From assembly GCA_965246765.1 (NCBI GenBank), contig CBDFFJ010000002.1:434001-498000 (forward strand): 64,000 nucleotides of DNA, written 5' to 3'. Of this stretch, positions 16,947 to 25,687 are shown in pieces. This DNA comes from UBA1952 sp965246765 (GTDB lineage Bacteria > Bacteroidota > Bacteroidia > Chitinophagales > Chitinophagaceae). A program made the position numbers and the translations under genes. The stretch's first letter is position 1. Each line of letters starts with the position of its first letter. The notes under the pieces are model-generated. The model was not told the DNA's origin and made no database searches. It saw nothing but the letters and a program-made list of their open reading frames with translations.

Positions 16947-19172
16947 CTACCCCGCATCCTGCTCATTAAACATCCGGCGGTAAGCCTTGATGAAAATCGC
17001 ACCGAGATTGCGGTATGGCGGTACATATTCCTTGAAAGTCTCCTCGTCTTTGCCCTTGCCTTTGAATTGAGCACCAAGCTCGCCCCATAGTGCAATCCAA
17101 TCCACATCGTCGCCTGCCACAAGGTGGTCATTCAACTTCTTGACGATAGCGTCGTTAATGAGCATCGTGCCGGTCTGCTTCGTAGAAATGAGGTGCGCGT
17201 CCGGTGAATGGTCCAGCACCTTACCGAGGTTATGATAACCGCCGCAGGAGCCAAGGATAATAATGTGATTGCTCTTCTCCATATAGTCAATGGTGGAAGT
17301 AAGGTGGTAGCTGTGGCCGCGATGTACCAACACAGTCGGGTGAATGCCGTCAGCGACGAGCGACTTTTCCAGTGCCTTCTGAGCCTCATCGTCCTTGCCG
17401 CTTTCATAGTCCAGCGGCAGGTTGGCAAAGACAACAACAGGTTTTCCGGCGATGGATTTAATCTTCACCCATTGTTCGCCTTTTTCCATCTTCCATTTTG
17501 CAGCCTCCTTAAAATTGCCCATGAACGACGCAAACGAATTGCGCCCATCTTCATCCCCGTAAAAGAAGAATTGTTCATAAAGAATACCGCTATCGTTGAG
17601 CAAATTCTTATTCGGCATCACATTAATCGGAGGCAGGTGTAGTGTCTGCGAAAGCTCAGCAGAATTACTGCCCTTCGTAAGCGTTGCCAGCAAGCCATAA
17701 ACGATGGTACCTTTCATATTCCGCGCGTCGGAAACGCGGGTATAGTTGGCTACAATTTCCTGCCGCAGAAATTCCGCCAGCGCAGTATCCGTAATAGAGC
17801 CGAACGCATCGGCTACGTCCACCGCATCTTCCAGCTCGTCCGACTTACCGCCTTCCAAGCCGGTAACAAAATCCTTCATCACGGCCGTCTTTTCGTCCGG
17901 CTTCATAGTAGCAAGAAACTGGTCAAGCTTGCTGTAGCCCGCGCACATGCGGATGAAGGTGCGGAAGTGCTCGTAATGCACCTTGTCAAACAGCTCATCA
18001 CCAGTTGCTGGCTTCAGCCGCTCCATCATGCGGTTGAAGGTGCCTATGAAAGACGACGTATAAATCTGGTCTTGCCCGTACACCATCACGAAGTACAGCT
18101 CCTCCGGCGTCAGGCCTTCAATGACCTTAAAGCGAACCGGGTCTTGGGCTTCATGCAGCTCGTTCATGCGCGTCACATAGATGCGGTTAGCGCGGTAAGC
18201 CAGCTCATCGCTATAAGTAGTGCCGCCAAGTGTATCGCCTTGCAGCTTCAGCCGGACAAGGTTTTTGAAGAACAGATTTTCATCGGCGGTAATCTTGTCC
18301 ACCTCGGCAATCGTCAGGCGGCTCTGATAGATGTCGGAGATAAAGGACATTGCCTTCAACGGGCTTTTGCTCTCGGTGGAAATGCGGACAATGGCCTGCA
18401 CCAACGGGTCTTTGCAGCGGCGAACCGCGCCACTAAGCGTCAGGTTGGTGCTGGAAGCGTACTTGTAAACTTCGTTGGGCGATTTCCGTGCGGCGGCGGC
18501 AATCACGTCGCAGGCAAAAGGCTCGTTGGCAAACTCCGACAGCCGCCGAATCATCATTAGCGGCTCCTGCTTCCCGATTTCACGGAAGACATGCGCACGC
18601 AGTTCGGGATAGCCTTCCAGCATTTCCATGTTGAACATTGTGTAGGCATTCGTATTGTCATTGACAAACTTGTCCAGTCGCTTTTCATGCCGCGCAATGA
18701 TGAGGTCGCGCATATTATTGACGGCCCTGCGATAGAAGTATGCATCCCACTTCGGGTCGGTACCGTATCGGTTCACCATGTTGGTGACGGCATTCAGGTA
18801 GCGGATTTTCGTCTGCTGCTCTTCCTGCTTATCCGTGAAAGGCAAGTTCTCAATCATCGTATCCAGATGCCGTGCGTTGTGCAGGAGCGCCTGTGTGATT
18901 ACTGCAGATGCAGCCGTGTCCTCGCCATACCAGATGTAGCCGTCCACTTTCCCGTCCGATGCGTCTGCGCCGCGCAGGGCGCGCGCGAACTTGTCGTGAA
19001 ACATCTGGCGGTTGCGCGGGATAGGCGCTTTGAGCGTGTCTGTTTCATAGATGGTCTTCGGCTTGGGCTGCTCCTTTTTTTTCTTTTCGGCAATGGCAGG
19101 CATTGCCAACAGTACGGCGAAGAGTGGCAGTAAAATCTTCTGGAAAGCGCGTTTGGGAATGGGCATCATCAT
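16947..19172 (-). CDS. Large secreted protein with clan-CD-like His/Cys signature; function unknown
   Basis: A 741-residue protein with a signal peptide (AFQKILLPLFAVLLAMPAIA) and no other membrane helix, so periplasmic or outer-membrane associated. Residues about 40-560 are mostly helical and match no family I know. The C-terminal 160 residues alternate strand and helix: GKPVVVFANLP, HPTVLVHRGHSYHL and IIILGSCGGYHNLG. His620 (in RGHS) and Cys643 (in GSCGG), each after a hydrophobic strand, resemble the catalytic dyad of caspase/gingipain-fold (clan CD) peptidases. The start at 19172 is backed by a perfect -7 box TATTTTTG 16 nt upstream. There is no T9SS tail. The peptidase role is inference. 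Confidence 0.75.
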   Translation of the reverse strand: MMMPIPKRAFQKILLPLFAVLLAMPAIAEKKKKEQPKPKTIYETDTLKAPIPRNRQMFHDKFARALRGADASDGKVDGYIWYGEDTAASAVITQALLHNARHLDTMIENLPFTDKQEEQQTKIRYLNAVTNMVNRYGTDPKWDAYFYRRAVNNMRDLIIARHEKRLDKFVNDNTNAYTMFNMEMLEGYPELRAHVFREIGKQEPLMMIRRLSEFANEPFACDVIAAAARKSPNEVYKYASSTNLTLSGAVRRCKDPLVQAIVRISTESKSPLKAMSFISDIYQSRLTIAEVDKITADENLFFKNLVRLKLQGDTLGGTTYSDELAYRANRIYVTRMNELHEAQDPVRFKVIEGLTPEELYFVMVYGQDQIYTSSFIGTFNRMMERLKPATGDELFDKVHYEHFRTFIRMCAGYSKLDQFLATMKPDEKTAVMKDFVTGLEGGKSDELEDAVDVADAFGSITDTALAEFLRQEIVANYTRVSDARNMKGTIVYGLLATLTKGSNSAELSQTLHLPPINVMPNKNLLNDSGILYEQFFFYGDEDGRNSFASFMGNFKEAAKWKMEKGEQWVKIKSIAGKPVVVFANLPLDYESGKDDEAQKALEKSLVADGIHPTVLVHRGHSYHLTSTIDYMEKSNHIIILGSCGGYHNLGKVLDHSPDAHLISTKQTGTMLINDAIVKKLNDHLVAGDDVDWIALWGELGAQFKGKGKDEETFKEYVPPYRNLGAIFIKAYRRMFNEQDAG

Positions 19173-19188
19173 GTAAACTCGGCTGCTG

Positions 19189-19228
19189 CAAAAATAGTGC
19201 AGGGTGGAGGCATACCCTCCGCCCTGCA
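19189..19228 (-). promoter_or_regulatory. -7 box fused to a terminator-like hairpin
   Basis: On the minus strand a 13-bp stem (TGCAGGGCGGAGG / CCTCCACCCTGCA, one mismatch, 5-nt loop; 19198-19228) is followed at once by CTATTTTTGC. The T-run looks like the tail of a terminator for glyA, and TATTTTTG (19189-19196) is at the same time an exact TAnnTTTG box for the next gene. Confidence 0.55.
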
Positions 19229-19264
19229 TGGCTCTTGGATACTTTAACAGCTTGCGCCTTCAGC

Positions 19265-19292
19265 CAGGTTCTACCAGCGGTGGCGGAACCTG
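19265..19292. repeat. Short inverted repeat (CAGGTTC/GAACCTG)
   Basis: CAGGTTC at 19265-19271 and GAACCTG at 19286-19292 form a hairpin with a 14-nt loop, just after the glyA stop (minus strand). It is followed by further GGTTCCTACC-like sequence. It is one more member of the short palindromes that fill gaps in this genome. Confidence 0.5.
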
Positions 19293-19325
19293 TCAGACCT
19301 CGCTTTGCTTCGGTCAGACCGGTTC

Positions 19326-20603
19326 CTACCACTCAGGATACAGCGGGAACTCGCCCATCGCCTCATTGATTTCTCCGCGCACCGTTGCAATCACGCTCTC
19401 GTCGTCCGGCGCCATCAGCACGCGGTCTATCCATGCGGCGACCTGCGCCATCTCGCCTTCCTTCATGCCGCGCGTGGTAATGGCAGGTACGCCTACGCGG
19501 ATGCCGGAGGTGATGAACGGCGACTTGTCATCAAACGGCACCATGTTCTTATTAATGGTGATGTCCGCCTTCACAAGCGTGTTCTCCGCCTTCTTGCCGG
19601 AAATGCCTTTGTTCCGAAGGTCAATCAGCAGCAGGTGGTTGTCTGTGCCGCCGCTAACGATGTTGTAGCCTTTCTCCAGAAATGCCGCGCCCAGCGCTTG
19701 CGCATTGGAGATGATTTGCTTCCCGTACATCAGAAACTCATCTTGCAGGATTTCATGAAACGCAACGGCCTTTGCCGCAATTACATGCTCCAGCGGGCCG
19801 CCCTGCGTGCCGGGGAATACCGCTAAATCCAGCAGCGCGCTCATCATCCGCACATCGCCTTTCGGGCCTTTCAGTCCCCAGGGATTTTCAAAATCTTCCT
19901 TCATGAGGATGATGCCGCCACGCGGGCCACGGAGCGTCTTATGCGTGGTGCTGCTAACGATGTGGCAGTGCTCAAACGGGGGATTTAGCAGCCCTTTGGC
20001 AATCAGCCCCGCCGGGTGCGCCATATCGCAAAGCACCAGCGCGCCTACCTTATCCGCCGCTGCGCGGATGCGCGCGTAATCCCAATCACGGCTGTAGGCG
20101 CTTGCGCCGCATATAATCATCTTCGGCTTATGCTCCATTGCCTGCGCTTCCAGCGCATCGTAATCCACACGGCCGTCCTCCTGCTTCACGCCGTAGAAAA
20201 CCGGCCGGTAAAGCTTTCCAGAAAAATTGACCGGCGAGCCGTGCGTCAGGTGGCCGCCCATGCTGAGGTCAAGGCCGAGGATGGTATCGCCGGGCTGCAG
20301 GCAGGCCAGCATTACGGCTGCATTGGCCTGCGCGCCGCTGTGGGGCTGCACATTCGCGTAAGCGACGTTAAAGATTTTTTTCGCACGGTCAATGGCAAGC
20401 TGCTCGCTCTTATCCACCACCTCGCAGCCGCCATAGTAGCGCTTGCCGGGATAGCCTTCTGCGTATTTGTTCGTCATCACGTTACCCATCGCCTGCATCA
20501 CGGAGAGGGAGGTGAAATTCTCGGAGGCAATCAGCTCCAGGCCGCGGCGCTGGCGGTGTAGCTCTTCGTGGATGAGGTCAAATATTTCGGTATCGCGCTG
20601 CAT
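19326..20603 (-). CDS. glyA: Serine hydroxymethyltransferase
   Basis: A 425-residue PLP enzyme that interconverts serine and glycine with tetrahydrofolate, in the cytoplasm. Family marks are ELIASENFTS near residue 25, YAEGYPGKRYYGGCEVVD, and the PLP-lysine segment SSTTHKTLRGPRGG. The start at 20603 (MQRDTEIFDLIHEE) fits the family length; the upstream in-frame extension of 42 codons is not conserved and overlaps a repeat. A -7-like TACTTTG lies about 35 nt upstream of the ATG. It stands alone, followed by a hairpin before the next gene. Confidence 0.96.
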   Translation of the reverse strand: MQRDTEIFDLIHEELHRQRRGLELIASENFTSLSVMQAMGNVMTNKYAEGYPGKRYYGGCEVVDKSEQLAIDRAKKIFNVAYANVQPHSGAQANAAVMLACLQPGDTILGLDLSMGGHLTHGSPVNFSGKLYRPVFYGVKQEDGRVDYDALEAQAMEHKPKMIICGASAYSRDWDYARIRAAADKVGALVLCDMAHPAGLIAKGLLNPPFEHCHIVSSTTHKTLRGPRGGIILMKEDFENPWGLKGPKGDVRMMSALLDLAVFPGTQGGPLEHVIAAKAVAFHEILQDEFLMYGKQIISNAQALGAAFLEKGYNIVSGGTDNHLLLIDLRNKGISGKKAENTLVKADITINKNMVPFDDKSPFITSGIRVGVPAITTRGMKEGEMAQVAAWIDRVLMAPDDESVIATVRGEINEAMGEFPLYPEW

Positions 20604-20922
20604 TGGTAATTCTTGGTTTTGTAGCTGCAAAGTAAAGCGCATCGCGGGATGGTATGAGTGCTGATGCCAAATCATGGACCGACGCCTGATAATTCCCGTC
20701 ATCGCGGGCCTGACCCTCAATCTGGCCAATCAAGGCAATAGGAATTCTATTGAGCAGAGCAACAACATCCCAGCGGATTGCGGGTCAGGCCCGCAGTGAT
20801 AGCTGGATTGGGCTTTTCACTTAGCATACGTGAAAAGCCAGACAGACTAACGATCCCTGAAATGTGCGACGCAACGGCAGCCCGACAGCGAACAAAACCC
20901 TGATAAAAAAATCACGAAAGCC
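20604..20922. repeat. Gene-less gap with two inverted repeats
   Basis: No gene is visible between glyA and padR apart from their promoters. GCGGGCCTGACCC (20704-20716) is inverted as GGGTCAGGCCCGC (20782-20794), 13 bp perfect. GGCTTTTCAC (20811-20820) is inverted as GTGAAAAGCC (20830-20839), 10 bp perfect, without a T-run. The first resembles repeats that are scattered in related genomes. Confidence 0.65.
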
Positions 20923-20965
20923 GGTACTTTAGATTGCATAGTACCACACGATGGCTATATCTTTG
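20923..20965 (+). promoter_or_regulatory. Promoter and candidate operator of padR-pspC
   Basis: TTG (20934-20936) and TATCTTTG (20958-20965) are 21 nt apart, a good Bacteroidota promoter. GGTACT (20923-20928) and AGTACC (20940-20945) form a perfect 6-bp inverted repeat with an 11-nt spacer that straddles the -33 box, a natural place for PadR autoregulation (inference). Confidence 0.5.
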
Positions 20966-20992
20966 TCTCATCAAGTTCTAAACATAGCCCTT

Positions 20993-21328
20993 ATGAACAT
21001 AGACAACACACAATCGCAGATGCGCAAGGGCATCCACGAGTTCTGCATCCTGTCGGTCATCCGGCAGGGCGAGGCTTATCCATCGGACATCGTTGCGCAA
21101 ATGCGGGCAGCGAACCTCTCCATCCTGGAAGGGACGCTCTACCCGCTCCTCACCCGGCTGAAAAACGCCGGGATGCTCTCCTACCGCTGGGTAGAAAGCA
21201 GCAGCGGCCCGCCGAGGAAATATTTCTCGCTCACGGAATCCGGCGAGGCATTCTACAAAGAATTGCAGGCCACCTGGAAGGAGCTCTCCCACGCCGTCAA
21301 CCAACTCACAAGCCCCCCGGCCCCATAA
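20993..21328 (+). CDS. PadR-family transcriptional regulator
   Basis: A 111-residue winged-helix regulator. The core KGIHEFCILSVIRQGEAYPSDIVAQM, ILEGTLYPLLTRLKNAGMLSYRW and GPPRKYFSLTESGEAF is the PadR DNA-binding domain. The C-terminal helix is short (PadR-s1 type). I start at 20993 because the promoter lies between it and the longer frame start. It lies upstream of a PspC-domain gene, a pairing common in Bacteroidota in which PadR probably represses the membrane-stress protein. The last codons (SPPAP) are encoded inside a GC-rich intergenic repeat, so the original C-terminus may have been altered. Confidence 0.88.
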   Translation: MNIDNTQSQMRKGIHEFCILSVIRQGEAYPSDIVAQMRAANLSILEGTLYPLLTRLKNAGMLSYRWVESSSGPPRKYFSLTESGEAFYKELQATWKELSHAVNQLTSPPAP

Positions 21329-21434
21329 AGGGGGTGACAGTAGCATACGCAAGCATCCATCATCAATCACTCATCCGCCAAACACTAAAAAACCAAATCC
21401 TTCCGTGAACACCCCCTTTAGGGGGCCGGGGGTT
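21313..21434. repeat. Pair of GC-rich repeats in opposite orientation around the padR-pspC gap
   Basis: CCCCCCGGCCCCATAAAGGG and GTG (21313-21335) and CACCCCCTTTAGGGGGCCGG GGGTT (21410-21434) are inverted copies of one repeat. The first covers the last codons and stop of padR; the second ends 7 nt before the pspC-type ATG. Pairing of the two would put the whole gap in one loop. Confidence 0.65.
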
Positions 21435-21441
21435 CCACCAT

Positions 21442-23595
21442 ATGGAAAAGATTATAAACATCAACCTCGCCGGCCGCGTCATCGCTATTGAAGATGCTGC
21501 TTATACGAGTCTCAAGGCTTACCTGGAAAGCCTGCACCGCTACTTCGCCGCAGAGGAAGGCCGCGACGAAATCATTAATGATATAGAAAGCCGCATAGCG
21601 GAACTGCTGGAAGAAAAAATCAAGCGCGGCGCCACGGCCATCACCGAGGCCGACGTGCAGGAAATCGTCGGCGGCATGGGCCGCGTAGAGGATTTTGCTG
21701 CCGAGGAAGGGATTTCCGCGTATGCAGGCGCCGCTTATACCGCAGCTCGCGCTACTAAAGGCAGCAAGCGTTTTTACCGCGACGAGAATGATAAGATTGC
21801 GGGCGGTGTGTGCTCCGGCCTCGCATCTTATCTGAATGTTGACCCGGCGCTCATCCGCGTTGTGTTTGCCATCCTGGCGCTGGGCGGCTGGGGCACGGGT
21901 GTGCTGCTGTATATCGTGCTCTGGATTTTCGTACCGGCGCGGCCTTTTGAAGGCTTCCGCGGTCGCCGCCTGTTCCGCAGTGAAGATGACAAGTGGATTG
22001 GCGGCGTTGCTTCCGGCCTTGCCACTTATTTTGACAAAGAAGCTTGGGTCTTCCGCCTGGGCTTCTTCGCTCCATTCGCGCTGAGCGCCATTTCCAGCGG
22101 CATTTGGGAATGGCACTCTTCGCTGTTCTTCGGCTCCTTCACCGGCACTTTTGCGCTTATCTATATTGTGCTGTGGGTAGTGTTGCCGCTGGCGAAAACG
22201 CAGTTTGAGAAGATGGAGATGCGCGGCGAGAAAGTGGACTTAAATACCATTCGCCAAAACGTAGCGGCTAACCTCGGCGACGTCAAAGGGCGTGTCAAGG
22301 AATGGGGCACCGAAGTTTCGCAGTCGGCGACGCAATTCTATAATTCCCGTGGCCGTGAATTTGGCCGCGAAGCTGCCGGCGCAACGCGCACCATCGCTTC
22401 ACGCGGCGGGCACATCATTGCCACCATTTTCAAAGCCTTTTTCTTCTTCATCGGAGCAATAATCGCCTTCTCGCTATTCATGGCGCTGATTGGCTATTCT
22501 TTCGGCGGCTTTTCCGGCTTGGTAAACGGCTTTATCATTCAGGATAAAGGGATGCAAGGCCTCGGCTGGGCAACGGTCATCCTCTGCCTCGGCGTACCGC
22601 TGGTTGCGATTGTGACCTTTATCACCCGCCGCGCTCTGCGCATCCGGGGCGGTGGTCGCTACTTTACAATGGGCTTCACATTGTTGCTTGTTGCCGGCAT
22701 CGTCTGCGCTACATTCCTCATTGCTCACCTGACGCGCGAGTTTTCACGCAACGAAGAGCTGCGCGAAGAAGTGGCCATCATGCAGCCCACAGGCGGAAAG
22801 CTCGTGCTGGACGTGCCCGGAGACGGCATTGAATATAGCAATTCCGTTGCCTGGCTGCACGGCGACATTCACGGCTGGGATGTGCAGGGCAATGTCATGC
22901 GCAGCGCGGCGGTTGGCGTTTCTACAAAGCCAAGTCCGGATTCGCTTTATCACGTCTATATCCGGCGCTACAGCGGCGGGCGCAATGCAGCAGAGGCGAA
23001 GTCACGCGCGGGCGGCATTACTTATTCCGTGCGCAGCACCGGCGACAGCCTGCTTTCTTTAGACAATGGTTTTACGGTTACAAAGGCGCAGGGGTACCGC
23101 GGACAGAACGTGGAGGTGGAAGTGCAGGTGCCGGTATTCAAAAAGATTCGGTTTAATGAAAGCGTGGAAGACAAGCTTTCCGCAAACCGCGTCATGCGCC
23201 GGCATTACCGCAGCCACGGTCGCAATCGCTATGCGCATTGGGATATTGACGAGCGGTGGGACGGCGATGACTGGGACGCGGACTTGGACTATGTAATGCA
23301 GCCTAACGGCAAGCTCCTTGACCCGCTGCACCCGGAAGGCCGCCCTGACAGCAACGATGATGAAGATTACTATGACAGAAGCGGCGTGCGCCACGAGTTG
23401 GAAGACGCCCGTCGCCAAATCCGGGAGGCCGGAGAAGAAGCACGGCGCGCCGGTCGGGCATTCCACGATGACGCGTGGAGACAGGAAAGTGTTGCCCGCG
23501 CGGAAAATGCGGCGGAACGTGAAAAAGAGTTGAAGAAAGACAGCCTTGACCGCGCCATTGAAGCCCTTCAGCGACAGAAGGAGCGGATAGATTAA
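21442..23595 (+). CDS. PspC-domain membrane protein (two PspC domains)
   Basis: A 717-residue inner-membrane protein. An N-terminal segment (1-100) with IINDIESRIAELLEEKI is followed by two PspC domains (about 108-165: RFYRDENDKIAGGVCSGLAS; and 174-255: RLFRSEDDKWIGGVASGLAT), then a region of several helices (330-440) and a periplasmic beta-rich domain (about 450-575). The tail (620-717) is highly charged and likely forms a coiled coil. PspC domains sense or buffer membrane stress in phage-shock systems. It probably forms an operon with padR 113 nt upstream, whose product is the likely repressor. Confidence 0.85.
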   Translation: MEKIININLAGRVIAIEDAAYTSLKAYLESLHRYFAAEEGRDEIINDIESRIAELLEEKIKRGATAITEADVQEIVGGMGRVEDFAAEEGISAYAGAAYTAARATKGSKRFYRDENDKIAGGVCSGLASYLNVDPALIRVVFAILALGGWGTGVLLYIVLWIFVPARPFEGFRGRRLFRSEDDKWIGGVASGLATYFDKEAWVFRLGFFAPFALSAISSGIWEWHSSLFFGSFTGTFALIYIVLWVVLPLAKTQFEKMEMRGEKVDLNTIRQNVAANLGDVKGRVKEWGTEVSQSATQFYNSRGREFGREAAGATRTIASRGGHIIATIFKAFFFFIGAIIAFSLFMALIGYSFGGFSGLVNGFIIQDKGMQGLGWATVILCLGVPLVAIVTFITRRALRIRGGGRYFTMGFTLLLVAGIVCATFLIAHLTREFSRNEELREEVAIMQPTGGKLVLDVPGDGIEYSNSVAWLHGDIHGWDVQGNVMRSAAVGVSTKPSPDSLYHVYIRRYSGGRNAAEAKSRAGGITYSVRSTGDSLLSLDNGFTVTKAQGYRGQNVEVEVQVPVFKKIRFNESVEDKLSANRVMRRHYRSHGRNRYAHWDIDERWDGDDWDADLDYVMQPNGKLLDPLHPEGRPDSNDDEDYYDRSGVRHELEDARRQIREAGEEARRAGRAFHDDAWRQESVARAENAAEREKELKKDSLDRAIEALQRQKERID

Positions 23596-23629
23596 CGGAG
23601 TGGTGGGCGAAATTTGCTGTCCCAAGGCT

Positions 23630-23792
23630 AAAGCCTTTGGTTGAGGATGTCGGATGTGAGGCTAAAGCCTCCGCCTGCGCCAATCCGCTTATAGACCGCT
23701 CATGACACGGCTTCAGCCAATAACCAGACACCCTCAACCCGCGACTTTAGTCATGGGACGAATAGTAGAGACGCAATGCATCGCGTCTCTAC
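23630..23792. repeat. Palindromes in the gap before the GH3-like gene
   Basis: The 274-nt gap 23596-23869 holds no gene. CCAAGGCTAAAGCCTTTGG (from about 23632) and GAGGCTAAAGCCTC (from about 23658) are two hairpins of similar design. A perfect 10-bp inverted repeat GTAGAGACGC / GCGTCTCTAC with 8-nt loop AATGCATC lies at 23765-23792; this last palindrome is of a type known from many unrelated genomes. Confidence 0.65.
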
Positions 23793-23869
23793 GTGTTACA
23801 GGCAGGATGGAATGGTTATTTTTACCGCCGCCTTGCCGCAAGGCACCATCAGAAAGGATATAAAGATTC

Positions 23870-25417
23870 ATGGCCGCAATCGTCGGAAATATCGTTGCCC
23901 GCTCACTCTGGCTCTCACACAAGCTCTCTCATAGAAATGCCTCCGCCATCTCTTACCAACGCCGTACCCTGCGGGCGCTTTTAGAGCGCGGACAATACAC
24001 CGCCTTCGGCAAGCAATACGACTTTGCCGGCATCCTCAGCCACGAGGTGGATTTTGTAAAGGCCTTCCGCGAACGCGTGCCCGTACACACGTACAACCAG
24101 ATGTACGACCAGTGGTGGCACCGCCTATTGGAAGGCGAGGAGAATGTAACCTGGCCGGGTAAGGTGAAGTTCTTCGCCCTTTCTTCCGGCACCTCAGAAT
24201 CATCGTCCAAGCACATTCCTGTAACAACGGAGATGATGAAGAGCACGAAGCAGGTAGCCTGGAAGCAGATGTGTGCCCTCTCCAACTTCAAGGTGCCGAA
24301 GAAGGCGTACGAGAAAGGCATCCTCATGCTTGGCGGCACTACTTCGCTTTACGAGAAGAGCGGCTATTACGAAGGCGACATGAGCGGGATTTCCGCTAAG
24401 ACGATGCCCCGCTGGATGTCGTCGCTGCTGTACAAGCCTGGCCAGAAAATCTCGCAGACCAAAGAGTGGGAAGCACGGATAAAGCTCATAGTGCGCAAAG
24501 CGCGGGAATGGGATGTCGGCACCATTTGCGGCGTGCCTGCGTGGGTACAGATTGTCTTGGAGCGCATCATCGCCTTTCATAAAGTGGATAATATCCACGA
24601 AGTCTGGCCTAACCTCGCCATTTACATCCACGGCGGCGTGTCCTTTGAGCCCTATCGTGAAGCGTTTAAGAAATTGCTCGGCAAGCCGATTGCTTTTTCG
24701 GAAACCTACATGGCTTCAGAAGGTTCCTTTGGCTTTCAGCCGGCGCCAGACAAAGGCATTCGCCTTGTGCTGAATGCCGGAATCTTCTTTGAGTTTATTC
24801 CGTTTAACGAAGAAAATTTTGACGAAAACGGGGAGCCGCTTCCGAATCCTGTAGCGCTGAATATTGCGCAGGTAGAGCCGGGTGTGGACTACGCCGTAAT
24901 GCTGACCACTTGCGCCGGCGCTTGGCGCTACATTATCGGCGATGTCATTCGCTTCACGGACGTGGTGGCAGCAGAATTTGCCATTTCAGGCCGCACAAAG
25001 CAGTTTCTCTCCCTTTGCGGCGAGCACCTGAGCGTGGACAATATGAATAAGGCTGTGGAAACGGTGCAGCGTAAACTCGGCATCGCCATTCGCGAGTTCA
25101 CGGTCGCCGGCTTTTCTTACGAAGGTCGTTTCGCCCACCGTTGGTATATTGGTTGCGATGATTGTACACCCGATGCAGCCGAAGTGCGCCGCATTATAGA
25201 CGAGACGCTGCGCGAGATTAATGACGACTATGCGGTAGAGCGGGAATCGGCGCTGAAGGAAATTTTTGTGGAAACGCTGCCGCTCCAGACATTCTATGGC
25301 TACCTAAAGCACACAGGCCGGGAAGGTGGCATGAGCAAATTCCCAAGGGTGATGAAGGGGAAGCAGCTGGTTACCTGGGAGGCCTTTCTTAAAAGCCAAA
25401 GCAGCGCATCTGCCTGA
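23870..25417 (+). CDS. GH3-family (auxin-responsive GH3-like) acyl-adenylate ligase homologue
   Basis: A 515-residue cytoplasmic protein that matches the GH3 family over its full length. The ATP/AMP-binding motif I is FFALSSGTSESSSKHIP; motif II is near FSETYMASEGSFGFQ, and motif III is YIIGDVIRFT followed by GRTKQFLSLCGEHLS. Plant GH3 enzymes join amino acids to hormones such as auxin or jasmonate through an acyl adenylate. Bacterial members are common in Bacteroidota, but their substrates are not established, so I assign only the chemistry, and that by family. No neighbours hint at the pathway. The start is the first ATG after a palindromic repeat. Confidence 0.87.
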   Translation: MAAIVGNIVARSLWLSHKLSHRNASAISYQRRTLRALLERGQYTAFGKQYDFAGILSHEVDFVKAFRERVPVHTYNQMYDQWWHRLLEGEENVTWPGKVKFFALSSGTSESSSKHIPVTTEMMKSTKQVAWKQMCALSNFKVPKKAYEKGILMLGGTTSLYEKSGYYEGDMSGISAKTMPRWMSSLLYKPGQKISQTKEWEARIKLIVRKAREWDVGTICGVPAWVQIVLERIIAFHKVDNIHEVWPNLAIYIHGGVSFEPYREAFKKLLGKPIAFSETYMASEGSFGFQPAPDKGIRLVLNAGIFFEFIPFNEENFDENGEPLPNPVALNIAQVEPGVDYAVMLTTCAGAWRYIIGDVIRFTDVVAAEFAISGRTKQFLSLCGEHLSVDNMNKAVETVQRKLGIAIREFTVAGFSYEGRFAHRWYIGCDDCTPDAAEVRRIIDETLREINDDYAVERESALKEIFVETLPLQTFYGYLKHTGREGGMSKFPRVMKGKQLVTWEAFLKSQSSASA

Positions 25418-25429
25418 ATATCACCTCAT

Positions 25430-25583
25430 ATTCCAGTGAATAAGTCATGACTTACTCCGGAGAAATTGTGACTTTTGTCTTTTAAAATTGCAACTTAAAC
25501 TTTATAAATTATAATTTTAATCTGAAAAATAAAAATTTCAGTATTATAAGTTGAATCCTTTTGATTATAAGTTAGAAGTTTTT
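25430..25583. other. AT-rich island between the GH3-like gene and a lipoprotein gene
   Basis: The 270-nt gap 25418-25687 contains about 150 nt of very AT-rich DNA, including runs such as TTATAAATTATAATTTTAAT, in a region otherwise above 50% GC. GATTATAAGTT-like units recur (25545-25575). AAGTCATGACTT is a 12-bp palindrome at about 25440. No gene is visible. It may be a curved promoter region for the lipoprotein gene. Confidence 0.5.
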
Positions 25584-25687
25584 CTTTAACACTTGTGGCT
25601 TACAGACCGGACGGCAAGACCTTACGGCAATTAGTCGCGCATATATTCGTTGTAGTCATTGCCAGACGTCCTTCCTCACACATTTAT

